From contig NZ_JBGJKZ010000001.1 in the NCBI RefSeq assembly GCF_041359055.1, forward strand, positions 62,001 through 126,000: DNA of 64,000 bases, given 5' to 3'. The DNA comes from Paenalcaligenes hominis_A (GTDB taxonomy: Bacteria > Pseudomonadota > Gammaproteobacteria > Burkholderiales > Burkholderiaceae_B). Numbering within the stretch: position 1 is the stretch's first letter; the number at the start of each line of letters is the position of its first letter. Position numbers and translations under genes: made by a program. The notes under the pieces were generated by a model. The model did no database searches and was not told where the DNA came from. It saw only the letters and a program-made list of their open reading frames with translations. Of this stretch, positions 53,012 to 61,224 are shown piece after piece.

Positions 53012-53491
53012 ATGAAAGGCGATAAACAGGTCATAGCGTATTTAAACCAACAGCTTAAAAACGAACTAACTGCTATTAATCAGTATTTTTTGCATGCACG
53101 CATGCTGAATCACTGGGGCTTTGATAAGCTTGGCAAGGTCGAATACGACGAGTCTATCGGCGAAATGAAACATGCCGACCTGCTCATCGATCGTATTTTA
53201 ATGCTTGATGGTCTTCCCAATCTTCAAGATCTACACAAGCTAGGCATCGGCGAAGATGTGCCTGAAATTCTAGCCTGTGATTTGGCTTTAGAAAGTGCAG
53301 CTCACACCACTGTGGTCGAGGGCATTAAATACTGTGAAAGCGTGGGTGATTTTGTGTCCCGCGACTTATTACTTCACATTTTAAAAGACACCGAAGAGCA
53401 CATCGACTGGCTTGAAACCCAACAAGACTTGATTGCTAAAATGGGTTTGCAAAATTACTTGCAAAGCCAAAGCAACACCCCTTCCGAATAA
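53012..53491 (+). CDS. bfr: Bacterioferritin
   Basis: The 159-residue ferritin-like protein has the ferroxidase residues of bacterioferritin (Glu18 in NELTAINQYF, Glu51 and His54 in GEMKHADLL, Glu94 and Glu127/His130 in the later helices) and the heme-ligand Met52. It forms 24-mer shells that store iron as mineral with heme between subunits. The start is at 53012, after AAAGGAGGT. It follows bfd, its electron donor, by 103 bases. It has its own likely promoter with a weak Fur-like site. A bidirectional terminator follows. Confidence 0.95.
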   Translation: MKGDKQVIAYLNQQLKNELTAINQYFLHARMLNHWGFDKLGKVEYDESIGEMKHADLLIDRILMLDGLPNLQDLHKLGIGEDVPEILACDLALESAAHTTVVEGIKYCESVGDFVSRDLLLHILKDTEEHIDWLETQQDLIAKMGLQNYLQSQSNTPSE

Positions 53492-53504
53492 ATGTGGCTG
53501 CTCA

Positions 53505-53538
53505 ACAAAAACCCCAAATATATTATTTGGGGTTTTTT
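53505..53538. terminator. Bidirectional terminator after bfr
   Basis: AACCCCAAATA and ATTTGGGGTT pair around TATT, with AAAAA before and TTTTTT after. It also serves the converging gene that ends at 53543. Confidence 0.9.
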
Positions 53539-53542
53539 AGTT

Positions 53543-54211
53543 TTAAAAAGCTTTGGAAGGACAGTTGGGAACTTTGCCCCATGCATTATTAGGACCACAG
53601 TATTTGTTGCGGGCATCCCATTTGCAGCTAGGGGTTTGCAAAAAGCTTTTTGAGTCACACATAGCCAATTCACGTTGGAAGTCAGCCTGCCAGTTTGGGT
53701 TTTTTTGTACTGGTAGGTTGTTAACTTGAACTTCCTGAGACGGCGGAGGGGGCGGCGCATCCATATCAATAGGTTGCAGCACATCTGTATTTGGATTGTT
53801 GCTTAAACCTCTTTGAGAGCCACTGTTATTAATTTGAGCTATGCCTTGTAATCCGCTAGGGCTGACAGCTCTGCGGTTGATATTGCCAGTGGTGAAACCC
53901 TGATTGGCAGTCGCTAAAGCAATGGGGGGGCGCTCTGCTAATAGATTAGTGTCTTGGTCGATTTCCCAGTTGAGTGCTTCAATGTCCTCGGGCACAGCCA
54001 AGCGACCACTAACTAGCGGTTGGGGTGGTGAGGGGACATAGGGCTTGCCGTCTGCGTCTAGGGTAGGCACCGTGTAGAGGTCTTTGTAAGCGTCAAAGAC
54101 GTCAGACTTTAGAGGGCCGTGTTCGATAAGCCAGTTACCCAGTTGGAACCCACCCCAAACCGAGGCTGCTATACCTAGTAATAGGGTGGCAAAAAGAATA
54201 CGCCAAGACAT
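53543..54211 (-). CDS. Membrane-anchored protein of unknown function with Cys-rich C-terminus
   Basis: The protein of about 222 residues starts MSWRILFATLLLGIAASVWGG, one N-terminal helix serving as anchor or signal. A periplasmic part follows with Pro-rich segments (PPPPPSQEVQ near 150) and a C-terminal module of about 40 residues containing four cysteines (MCDSKSF, PSCKWD, NKYCGP, PNCPSK). Two disulfides there are likely. I do not recognise the family. The start at 54211 is set by the hydrophobic segment; no good SD is seen. It follows prfC on the same strand after about 100 bases. Confidence 0.7.
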   Translation of the reverse strand: MSWRILFATLLLGIAASVWGGFQLGNWLIEHGPLKSDVFDAYKDLYTVPTLDADGKPYVPSPPQPLVSGRLAVPEDIEALNWEIDQDTNLLAERPPIALATANQGFTTGNINRRAVSPSGLQGIAQINNSGSQRGLSNNPNTDVLQPIDMDAPPPPPSQEVQVNNLPVQKNPNWQADFQRELAMCDSKSFLQTPSCKWDARNKYCGPNNAWGKVPNCPSKAF

Positions 54212-54315
54212 ATATGGATTGGTATTGAAAATTAAATAAATAAGACTATTGTACTGAATTGAGGCTTGATGCATGTGACAGAATCCAACAGCTGCCACCC
54301 TGCTTGTAACCATTG

Positions 54316-55926
54316 TTAGCCAAATAGCTGCCCGCTATGCTCGCGCATATCATGAAACTCTACATCAGGATTGAGTTCTTGGGCTACCCGTAATTGAGCC
54401 GGTGAGCTAGCTAAAAACGCGACGGCATCTACCACATCATAAGCAATATTGGCCGCGTTAGTCTCTATAAATTTTTTCAATGCAGTAGGATTTGTTGAGG
54501 TGACCCATCGGGCTAAGTTATAGCGTGAAGAAGCCATGCGAGCGTCTACGCCATACTCGTGTTTTAAGCGATCGGCTACGACCTCAAACTGTAGCTGGCC
54601 CACAGCCCCCAACAACAAACTGCCACTGGTGAGATAAGGTCTAAACACTTGAATGGCACCCTCTTCACCAAGTTGAGTTAAACCAGTTCGTAGTTGTTTG
54701 GTACGCAGTGGGTCTTTTACCTCTACAGTTTGGAACAGCTCAGGGGCAAAAAACGGTAGACCAGTAAATTGAAGCACTTCACCTTCGGTCAGTACATCGC
54801 CTAGTTGCAACACACCATGGTTAGGAATACCAATAATATCGCCGGCAAAGGCTTCATCGACTAGGTCGCGTCGTTGTGATAAAAATGACACAACGTTGTT
54901 GGGACGAATTTCTTTATTGGTGCGTGCCACACGTAAGCGCATACCACGTGTAAAGTGCCCAGAGCTGACGCGTACAAAGGCAACTCGGTCACGGTGCGCT
55001 GGGTCCATATTGGCCTGCACTTTAAATACCATGCCGGTGAATTTAGGTTCAGTGGGTTGCACGAGTCGCTGTACAGATTCGCGTGGGCCGGGCGCTGGTG
55101 CCATGTCAACCAAAGCATCTAATACCTCTTGGACGCCAAAGTTATTGAGGGCAGACCCAAAAAACACGGGTGTTTGTTTGCCTGCTAAAAAAGCCTCAAG
55201 ATTAAAATCGGGGGTAGCTGCTTGGATAAGCTCGATTTCTTCTTGGGATTTTTTAAATTCAGCACCAAAACGCGTTTCGTTTTCTGGGTTATGCAAGCCA
55301 GGAATGAGCTCTTCGTTTTCGGCGCGATGATCTTTAGCCGAGCTATCAAACACATGCATTTGGTCTTTGGGAATATTAAATACACCAGCAAAACGGCGTG
55401 CCATACCCACAGGCCAAGAAAAAGGAATGGCATCCATGCCTAGGTGCTCTTCGATCTCGGCGAGTAAATCGAGTGGCTCTTGGACCTCGCGGTCGAGCTT
55501 GTTGATAAAGGTAATAATAGGTGTGTTTCGTGCCCGACAGACTTGTAATAAGCGAATGGTTTGTGGCTCTACCCCGTTTGCAGCATCAATAACCATAAGG
55601 GCGGCATCCACAGCAGTGAGTACGCGATATGTGTCTTCAGAAAAGTCTTGGTGACCAGGGGTGTCGAGCAAGTTAATAACACAATCTCGGTATTCCATTT
55701 GCATCACGGAGGAGGCGACAGAAATACCACGTTGCTTTTCAATATCCATCCAGTCAGAGGAAGCGTGCCGTTCTGCTTTACGTGACTTAACGCTGCCTGC
55801 AATTTGAATGGCACCTGCAAACAACAAGAGTTTTTCTGTTAGTGTGGTTTTACCCGCGTCAGGGTGAGAAATAATAGCAAAAGTGCGGCGTTTCGCCACC
55901 TCTTTGGTGATGAGGGCGTTGGACAT
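54316..55926 (-). CDS. prfC: Peptide chain release factor 3
   Basis: The 536-residue translational GTPase removes RF1/RF2 from ribosomes after termination. It has G1 SHPDAGKTTLTEKLL (20-34), G2/G3 RGISVASSVMQMEY and LLDTPGHQDFSEDTYR, G4 TFINKLDREV, followed by the EF-Tu-like domain II and the RF3-specific C-terminal domain. Length and order are standard. It is preceded by a 187-base gap that contains the terminator of the chemoreceptor gene upstream and no other gene. Confidence 0.95.
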   Translation of the reverse strand: MSNALITKEVAKRRTFAIISHPDAGKTTLTEKLLLFAGAIQIAGSVKSRKAERHASSDWMDIEKQRGISVASSVMQMEYRDCVINLLDTPGHQDFSEDTYRVLTAVDAALMVIDAANGVEPQTIRLLQVCRARNTPIITFINKLDREVQEPLDLLAEIEEHLGMDAIPFSWPVGMARRFAGVFNIPKDQMHVFDSSAKDHRAENEELIPGLHNPENETRFGAEFKKSQEEIELIQAATPDFNLEAFLAGKQTPVFFGSALNNFGVQEVLDALVDMAPAPGPRESVQRLVQPTEPKFTGMVFKVQANMDPAHRDRVAFVRVSSGHFTRGMRLRVARTNKEIRPNNVVSFLSQRRDLVDEAFAGDIIGIPNHGVLQLGDVLTEGEVLQFTGLPFFAPELFQTVEVKDPLRTKQLRTGLTQLGEEGAIQVFRPYLTSGSLLLGAVGQLQFEVVADRLKHEYGVDARMASSRYNLARWVTSTNPTALKKFIETNAANIAYDVVDAVAFLASSPAQLRVAQELNPDVEFHDMREHSGQLFG

Positions 55927-56045
55927 GGATATGTGAAAAAGATGAAGTAAGCGAGTAGAGCGCTAAAATAAATGAATCATTCTATTTTCGCTGATATTAG
56001 CGTATGTGACAATGCACGTCGTATAAAGCTAAACCACAGATAAAC

Positions 56046-56080
56046 AAAAAGCCCAGTTTCCTCGGGGGAAGAAACTGGGC
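56046..56080 (-). terminator. Terminator of the chemoreceptor gene
   Basis: GCCCAGTTTC and GAAACTGGGC form a 10-bp stem around a ten-base CTCGGGGGAA-type loop, with a run of T on the minus strand. Confidence 0.88.
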
Positions 56081-56113
56081 AGAACTTAATCCTTAACTAA
56101 AGTGTAAGCGAGG

Positions 56114-57922
56114 TTAGGATTCAGTTCTAAAACCTGAGACAGCGTGTGAAAGAGCGTTAGCCTGAGCACTTAAACTGGCAGAGGCGGCGGCAGATTCGGC
56201 GACTAGAGATGAGTTCTGCTGGGTGGTGGCCTCAAGCTCATTAATTGCTACGCCCACCTGACTAATGCCTGAGTTTTGTTCATTAGCGGCGACTTTGATT
56301 TCACCAATAATGTCAGACAGATGTTGAACCTCGGTCACAATTTTATCCATGGCTCCGCCAGCAGTACGGACTAATTCGCTACCGGCGTTGACACGATCTA
56401 CGTTCGCTAAAATTAAATCACGAATTTCACGGGCGGATTGCGCACTGCGCTGAGCCAGTGAGCGCACTTCGCCTGCTACTACTGCAAAACCATGACCATG
56501 TTCGTTAGCGCGCGCGGCTTCTACGGCTGCATTTAATGCCAAGATATTCGTTTGGAAGGCAATCGAGTCGATAACACCCACGATATCGCTCATACGTTGT
56601 GAGCTGTTATTGATGTCTTGCATGGTATCGACCACCTCAACCATGAGTTGGCCTCCTTCGATGGCTGCTGCGCGGGAATTATTTGCGATTTGGTCTGCTA
56701 CGTTACCTGCATCCGCAGTCTGGCGTACGGTGCTTGCTAATTCCTCCATAGAGCTTGCCGTTTCTTGGATGGCGGCAGCGGCTTGTTCGGTTCGAGCGGC
56801 TAGGTCTGTGTTGCCAGCGGCAATTTGTGCCGAAGCGACGTTAACTGATTCAGCCGTCATACGAATGCTGCTGATGGTTTCGCTGATCTTGCGTACAAAA
56901 ACGTTAAAAGATTGCCCGACTTTAGCCAGCTCGTCGTTGCCACTTTCATCAAGACGTCGTGTGAGGTCGCCCTCGCCGGAAGCAATGTCTTCCAGAGCCA
57001 CTTGTAAAAGACCTAGGCGACGTAATAGCGCACGAGTGACAATAGAGAGCACAAAAGCGGCCAAGGCAATCATAATTAAGCTCGTTAAAATGGCTTGATT
57101 GCGCATAGAGCTGAGACTTTCTAGTGCATCGCCTTGGTGTGTGGCAATGACTACACTCCAACTACTACCAGGAATATGGCGGGCGTTAATCCAGAAAGGC
57201 ATATCGTCAATGGTTGTGCGAAACGCTTCTTGTTCTTGAGCTAGTTTACCTAGTCCTATTTCGTGAACTTGAGGGTAGTGATCCGCAAAGCTTTTTAAGG
57301 AAAGCTCGTTATCAGGGTGCGCAATAATGCGACCACTGCCATCAATGAGCATGGCATAACTATTTGGGGTGGGCTGAGTGGTACGCACTAAATTGACAAT
57401 TTCTTGCATCCCAATATCTGCAGCTGCAACCGCAATCAAATCGTCTTTGTTGTTTTTGATGGGCGAGGCTAAGGTGACCACAATGGTGTCATCGTCAGCA
57501 TTTACATAAGGATTCGTTAAGATCTCTGTTTCAGCAGCAGCGGCGTCTGTATACCAGGGCCGACTGGTTGGGTCATAGTTGCTATCCATACGGGTTGCGG
57601 GAGACGTCACAAAACGCTTATTGGCCCAACCAATATATGAGGAAATAAACATGCCTGATTCACGGGCTTGATCTAAAACAGCGAGGGGGTAATAACTGGA
57701 AGCTGCTGGGGCTAATGCTTTAACGATATTTTTTTTGTTTTGAAGCCAACTTTCAATCTGTTGCACTGTTCCATCAATGACTAAGTTGGTTTTATCTTGG
57801 GCTTCATTAATAAAGGCGCGTTGTGCTGACTGATGGTTGGCAAAGGCTAAAGCCGCCATAGCAACAACTATGGTACAAATGGACGCGAGCACCAATTTTG
57901 TACGTATAGATAGGTTTTTCAT
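56114..57922 (-). CDS. Methyl-accepting chemotaxis protein with double-Cache sensor
   Basis: The 602-residue chemoreceptor has an N-terminal helix (LVLASICTIVVAMAALAFA, about 9-28), a periplasmic dCache domain to about 275 (SRPWYTDAAAAETEILTNPYV is the ligand-pocket region), a second helix (ILTSLIMIALAAFVLSIVT), HAMP, and the signalling domain. The hairpin tip is IAFQTNILALNAAVEAARANEHGHGFAVVAGEVR in two halves; the usual AGEQGRGFAVVA is here ANEHGHGFAVVA. A C-terminal receptor-tail pentapeptide for CheR is absent. No che gene is nearby. The ligand is unknown; amino acids are common for dCache. Confidence 0.92.
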   Translation of the reverse strand: MKNLSIRTKLVLASICTIVVAMAALAFANHQSAQRAFINEAQDKTNLVIDGTVQQIESWLQNKKNIVKALAPAASSYYPLAVLDQARESGMFISSYIGWANKRFVTSPATRMDSNYDPTSRPWYTDAAAAETEILTNPYVNADDDTIVVTLASPIKNNKDDLIAVAAADIGMQEIVNLVRTTQPTPNSYAMLIDGSGRIIAHPDNELSLKSFADHYPQVHEIGLGKLAQEQEAFRTTIDDMPFWINARHIPGSSWSVVIATHQGDALESLSSMRNQAILTSLIMIALAAFVLSIVTRALLRRLGLLQVALEDIASGEGDLTRRLDESGNDELAKVGQSFNVFVRKISETISSIRMTAESVNVASAQIAAGNTDLAARTEQAAAAIQETASSMEELASTVRQTADAGNVADQIANNSRAAAIEGGQLMVEVVDTMQDINNSSQRMSDIVGVIDSIAFQTNILALNAAVEAARANEHGHGFAVVAGEVRSLAQRSAQSAREIRDLILANVDRVNAGSELVRTAGGAMDKIVTEVQHLSDIIGEIKVAANEQNSGISQVGVAINELEATTQQNSSLVAESAAASASLSAQANALSHAVSGFRTES

Positions 57923-57966
57923 TTTTTATTGATACTTGTAAAAAAGCTTTAATAAAACAGAGATAT

Positions 57967-57985
57967 GTTAACGGAACAAGTTAAC
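57967..57985. promoter_or_regulatory. Inverted repeat upstream of the chemoreceptor gene
   Basis: GTTAAC-GGAACAA-GTTAAC: two self-complementary hexamers seven bases apart, about 45-63 bases before the chemoreceptor start. It could be an operator; no regulator is linked to it. Confidence 0.3.
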
Positions 57986-58059
57986 AATAATTTAGAAACT
58001 TTGTCGATATAGTCGCATATTGATACAAAATTGTTTCAAAAAGATTTATCTTGTGGTAT

Positions 58060-58090
58060 AAAAAACAAAACTCCCAACGTGTGGGAGTTT
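58060..58090 (-). terminator. Terminator of the csgD-like gene
   Basis: ACTCCCA, loop ACGTG, TGGGAGT, with a T-rich run on the minus strand (TTTTGTTTTT), 49 bases after the csgD-like stop. Confidence 0.85.
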
Positions 58091-58136
58091 GTGCAAAAAG
58101 AAAGAAATAGATAAAAATGAGCTTAGCGCACGGTGG

Positions 58137-58847
58137 TTATTGGGCGGGGCCCCAACCCAAGGTAGCGCCGCGTGCGATGGCGGTATAAACGGCAGCATTG
58201 CTATTGTGTACCTTTAAACGTTGATAAAGTGTTTCCGTATGGGATTTTGCTGTAGCAACAGAAATGTCGAGTTCTTTAGCAATACTCTTCAAAGGCAGCC
58301 CTTGGCCTAAAAGGACCAGTACCTCGTATTGCCTAATGGTAAGTCCTAAAAGTTGAGCTTCTTTGTGTAAAAACTGAGTCGATAAAGCAGTAGGAGTTGG
58401 TGTGCTCCACGAGCTGGCACAAGTCACATTTTCGTCTAGCACTAAGCCAGCGGGTTCGGCTTGGTTGTAATGAGGGAAGCACGTCCCTCCCGCCAGAACG
58501 AGACGAATAGACGCTTGGATAATTTCAGGGGTGGAGTTTTTACAGATAAGGCCGCGTACTAAAGGGTAATTTTTGCATGTCCCTGGCGGTAAGCTAGGCT
58601 GGCCTTCGGCCAATAAAAGAATAAAACGTGGTGTATAGCTTTTAGAAAGTAGCGTTAATTGATTAGTAGGATTGGCTTCGGAACCTAAGGTGTAAACTAT
58701 CAAATCACAAGAGGCGGGTTTTTTTTGTTCTGTAAGCAGATGGTAGTCTTCTGCTTTTACTGTTGTCCCCTCGAAATTTTCCTTTAAGAGCTGAATTAAC
58801 CCCAACCGTAAGATAGGATGAGGATCAAGCACGATAATCGTGGTCAT
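58137..58847 (-). CDS. csgD: LuxR-family regulator with degenerate receiver, CsgD-like
   Basis: The 236-residue protein has a receiver-like N-terminal domain and a GerE-type helix-turn-helix (about 168-228; LTIRQYEVLVLLGQGLPLKSIAKELDIS then VATAKSHTETLYQRL). The receiver keeps Asp8 but Pro9 replaces the second acidic residue, and Thr53 stands where the phosphate-accepting Asp should be (DLIVYT). It probably is not phosphorylated. E. coli CsgD, the curli activator, also has an atypical receiver. Adjacency to the csg genes supports the same role. The start at 58847 has GAGGGG seven bases upstream. The symbol is by analogy. Confidence 0.75.
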   Translation of the reverse strand: MTTIIVLDPHPILRLGLIQLLKENFEGTTVKAEDYHLLTEQKKPASCDLIVYTLGSEANPTNQLTLLSKSYTPRFILLLAEGQPSLPPGTCKNYPLVRGLICKNSTPEIIQASIRLVLAGGTCFPHYNQAEPAGLVLDENVTCASSWSTPTPTALSTQFLHKEAQLLGLTIRQYEVLVLLGQGLPLKSIAKELDISVATAKSHTETLYQRLKVHNSNAAVYTAIARGATLGWGPAQ

Positions 58848-59068
58848 AACAAACCCCTCTAGGTGGCATTTCACCTGCGTGAAATCTTTGAGTTTTTTTA
58901 AGAATAATTTAGAAAAGTCTTTGGGTATTTACGAACTATGGAGTAACGAACAGGGGTGCAGCGATCTTATAATTAACTCGTTTTTTTTAAAATATACCAT
59001 AGATTAAAATTTGCTTTTACCTTTATTAACAAAGGTTTAGAGTTTCTAACATGTTATTTAAGCAACCG

Positions 59069-59105
59069 CATACCAGAGGACAGCAGATGTTGCCCTCTGA
59101 GTATG
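59069..59105 (-). other. Hairpin between curlin and csgD-like genes
   Basis: CATAC(T)CAGAGG and CCTCTGGTATG form an 11-bp stem with one bulged base and a 14-base loop on the minus strand. No T-run follows. It may stabilise or trim the curlin message, or reduce read-through into the regulator gene. Confidence 0.6.
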
Positions 59106-59122
59106 TTGTTTTGTGAAACGTA

Positions 59123-59824
59123 TTAGCGCTGGTTCACATAGGCATGGTTGCTTGTGCCGATTTGGGTTACTGAGGCATGAAGATCGCTGCCACGTTGATT
59201 AATATGGCCCTCGTTAAAGGAGCCAGTTTGGCTAACGCTAGCCACGTTCTTTAAGCCACGACCGCTTTGTGAAATGCTGGCATCGTTGGTATAGCCAGCT
59301 TGCACAATAGTGGCGTCTTGGTTGTAGCCACGCTGATTAATATAAGCATTGTTATGCGATCCCGAGTTCTGGTAGATAGCTGCCTCTAGGTTTTTAGATG
59401 TGCTACCGTTGTAATCAGTTTGCTTAATCCAAGCGGTATCGTGGTGGCCGGTGACAACAATTTTGGCGTTACCATTATGGACCCGAGTGGTGGTAATACC
59501 GGCTTTATTGTTAGTGCTCCAGTTTTCGATAAGGATAGAGCCTTTGACATCGTGACTACGTGTCTGGGTGATATAGGCTTTGTTGTCATGCCCTGTTATA
59601 TAGGTGCTGCCGTTGCTCCATGAGTTTTGGTCTTGCATAATATCGGTTTTGTTGTTGTTGCCCACAACACCGATGGTTGCATTGGTTTTCTGATTATTTA
59701 CTTGCTCTACAAATGCATTATTAGCAACCCCATCTTGGGACACGACCGCTTTAGTGGTGGCAAAAGCAGTACCGCCAAAAGCCAAGCTTAGCCCTAATAC
59801 AGCAATAATAGGTTTGATTTTCAT
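59123..59824 (-). CDS. Curlin-repeat amyloid subunit (CsgA/CsgB-like)
   Basis: The 233-residue secreted protein has a Sec signal ending GTAFA (about residue 22). The C-terminal half shows a regular strand pattern ending in Gln: NNAYINQRG, QDATIVQAG, NDASISQSG, NVASVSQTG, EGHINQRG, HASVTQIG and NHAYVNQR. This is the N-x-A-x-I-x-Q curlin strand. The N-terminal half keeps Asn-rich turns but few of the strand Gln. The final Arg is reminiscent of the CsgB nucleator, while overall length exceeds both E. coli subunits. It is the only curlin gene here. AAGGAG precedes the ATG. It lies 78 bases after csgG, perhaps with its own promoter. Confidence 0.88.
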   Translation of the reverse strand: MKIKPIIAVLGLSLAFGGTAFATTKAVVSQDGVANNAFVEQVNNQKTNATIGVVGNNNKTDIMQDQNSWSNGSTYITGHDNKAYITQTRSHDVKGSILIENWSTNNKAGITTTRVHNGNAKIVVTGHHDTAWIKQTDYNGSTSKNLEAAIYQNSGSHNNAYINQRGYNQDATIVQAGYTNDASISQSGRGLKNVASVSQTGSFNEGHINQRGSDLHASVTQIGTSNHAYVNQR

Positions 59825-59902
59825 TTGAATCTCCTTAAGGCAGAGACTAAGATTAAGCGCACAATATGGTCTCCGTCATACGGTGCGTACTGCGTAAAAC
59901 GA

Positions 59903-60781
59903 TTAAATAGGTTGAAGCGGGTACACATCGTCGGTTTTTAAATAGCGCTGAATAATATCGGAATTCCAATCTGTCTCTTGGTCCAGTTGCCAATTGCCAT
60001 CTTTAAGACCCTGAACGATTAAATGAATTACAGCGGCCTCAATAGCTTCTTTGACGCCTAGTTGTGCGGGTTCGTTACGTGTTAAGCCAGCCTCAATTTC
60101 AAGTAAGTCTTTAAAGTTCACGAATTTGAAAACGCTAGGCCGTACTTCATAAGAAAAAATGGTTTTGGTCGTGGACACAGATTGCAGAATTTGGCCTGTG
60201 CGTATATCGGTGCTGCGTAAGCTGATAGTGACTTGATCAACGCGATATTGGGTTGAGAGACCTATACCCAGAAAGCGTGCGCCGGCCCCACCAGTACGTA
60301 CATTGCTCTCATAAGAAATAATGCCGCCATCAATTAAAATAGAAGCAGGGGTTAATGGCGGTATATAGATAGCTGGTGCTTCGTCAGGCTGAGAGCCATC
60401 AAGAGCACGCACAATACGACGCTCCGTAAGCAACTCTTGCAAGCTTTCCCGCTCTACTGGGGTGTACCAACCCGAGTCTTTTAACGCTTTGATCAACATA
60501 GACGTAGCCCCTTGGGTTACTAAGGTTGAAAAAGAGCTATCTGGAGAGGCTTTGTATTGGCCTGTTTGATCTCTAAAACCATATACCGCGGCAATAATTT
60601 TTCCTCTAGGCTGCGGCATGCGTAATAAATCGTTGGTGGAGGGGGTTGGTGGGGTCAATTGAGCCGCTGTATCCACCTCTACAGGTTCTTGGACTACCGC
60701 ACATCCTGCTAAAGAAAGCACAAATAGGCATCCAATAACGCGAGCGAGAGACGGGTTTTTAAAAATAGTGAGGAAAGTCAT
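59903..60781 (-). CDS. csgG: Curli secretion-channel lipoprotein CsgG
   Basis: The 292-residue outer-membrane lipoprotein has the lipobox LAGC with acylated Cys27. The CsgG core follows: PRGKIIAAVYGFRDQTGQYK, GATSMLIKALKDSGWYTPVERESLQELLTER (in two parts), PASILIDGGIISYESN and VTISLRSTDIRTGQIL. CsgG nonamers form the pore for curli subunits. The gene starts in a four-base overlap (ATGA) with csgF. An extension at the C-terminus makes it slightly longer than the E. coli 277-residue protein. Confidence 0.95.
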   Translation of the reverse strand: MTFLTIFKNPSLARVIGCLFVLSLAGCAVVQEPVEVDTAAQLTPPTPSTNDLLRMPQPRGKIIAAVYGFRDQTGQYKASPDSSFSTLVTQGATSMLIKALKDSGWYTPVERESLQELLTERRIVRALDGSQPDEAPAIYIPPLTPASILIDGGIISYESNVRTGGAGARFLGIGLSTQYRVDQVTISLRSTDIRTGQILQSVSTTKTIFSYEVRPSVFKFVNFKDLLEIEAGLTRNEPAQLGVKEAIEAAVIHLIVQGLKDGNWQLDQETDWNSDIIQRYLKTDDVYPLQPI

Positions 60782-61224
60782 TTTTTACTTACCTCAAAGA
60801 TAGTCACGCCACCAGAGATACGGTCAGTAGTGGTAATTTGTAGTAAACCGGTGCCAGGGTCAGATACACTGATAGTGAAATTTTGGGTTTCGATGGTGCC
60901 AGGAATGAAGTTGCCAAATTCGTCTACGATCTTAGAGCTAGCTGATGCTGCTAAACGAGAAATAATAGTGCGCTCAAGGGTTTCATTAAACTGATCAATC
61001 GCTGGCTTGTCTTCAATGCCATAGCGATCGTTGTCTATATCTGGGTCTTTATGCTTGTTAGTGGCTTGGGCAGAGTTTAAAAGCACTGCACCGTTTAAAG
61101 GGCTACCGCCAAAAGAAGGGTTGATGGGGTAATAGATGAGCTCGCTAGCTTGGCTTGTGCTCAGGCTTAGGGTGCACATAGCGGCCGCTATTAGAGCACT
61201 ATATATTTGTCTCTTTGGCTTCAT
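60778..61224 (-). CDS. csgF: Curli assembly protein CsgF
   Basis: The 148-residue protein has a Sec signal ending TSQAS and the mature start ELIYYPINPSFGGSPLNGAV, the conserved CsgF segment that plugs into the CsgG channel. The C-terminus carries an Ile/Asp-rich beta segment. CsgF holds the nucleator at the cell surface. GGAGGAG lies upstream of the ATG, inside the csgE 3' end; the csgE stop and csgF start are directly adjacent (TAAATG). Confidence 0.94.
   Translation of the reverse strand: MKPKRQIYSALIAAAMCTLSLSTSQASELIYYPINPSFGGSPLNGAVLLNSAQATNKHKDPDIDNDRYGIEDKPAIDQFNETLERTIISRLAASASSKIVDEFGNFIPGTIETQNFTISVSDPGTGLLQITTTDRISGGVTIFEVSKK

Noticed and set aside
56610..57098. 162-codon open frame opposite the chemoreceptor gene
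   Set aside because: Antisense shadow of the conserved signalling domain, with Ser/Arg-rich low-complexity content.
59123..59824. Possible phage tail-fibre or hemagglutinin repeat protein
   Set aside because: The signal peptide, N-x-A-x-I-x-Q strands and adjacency to csgEFG identify it as curlin.
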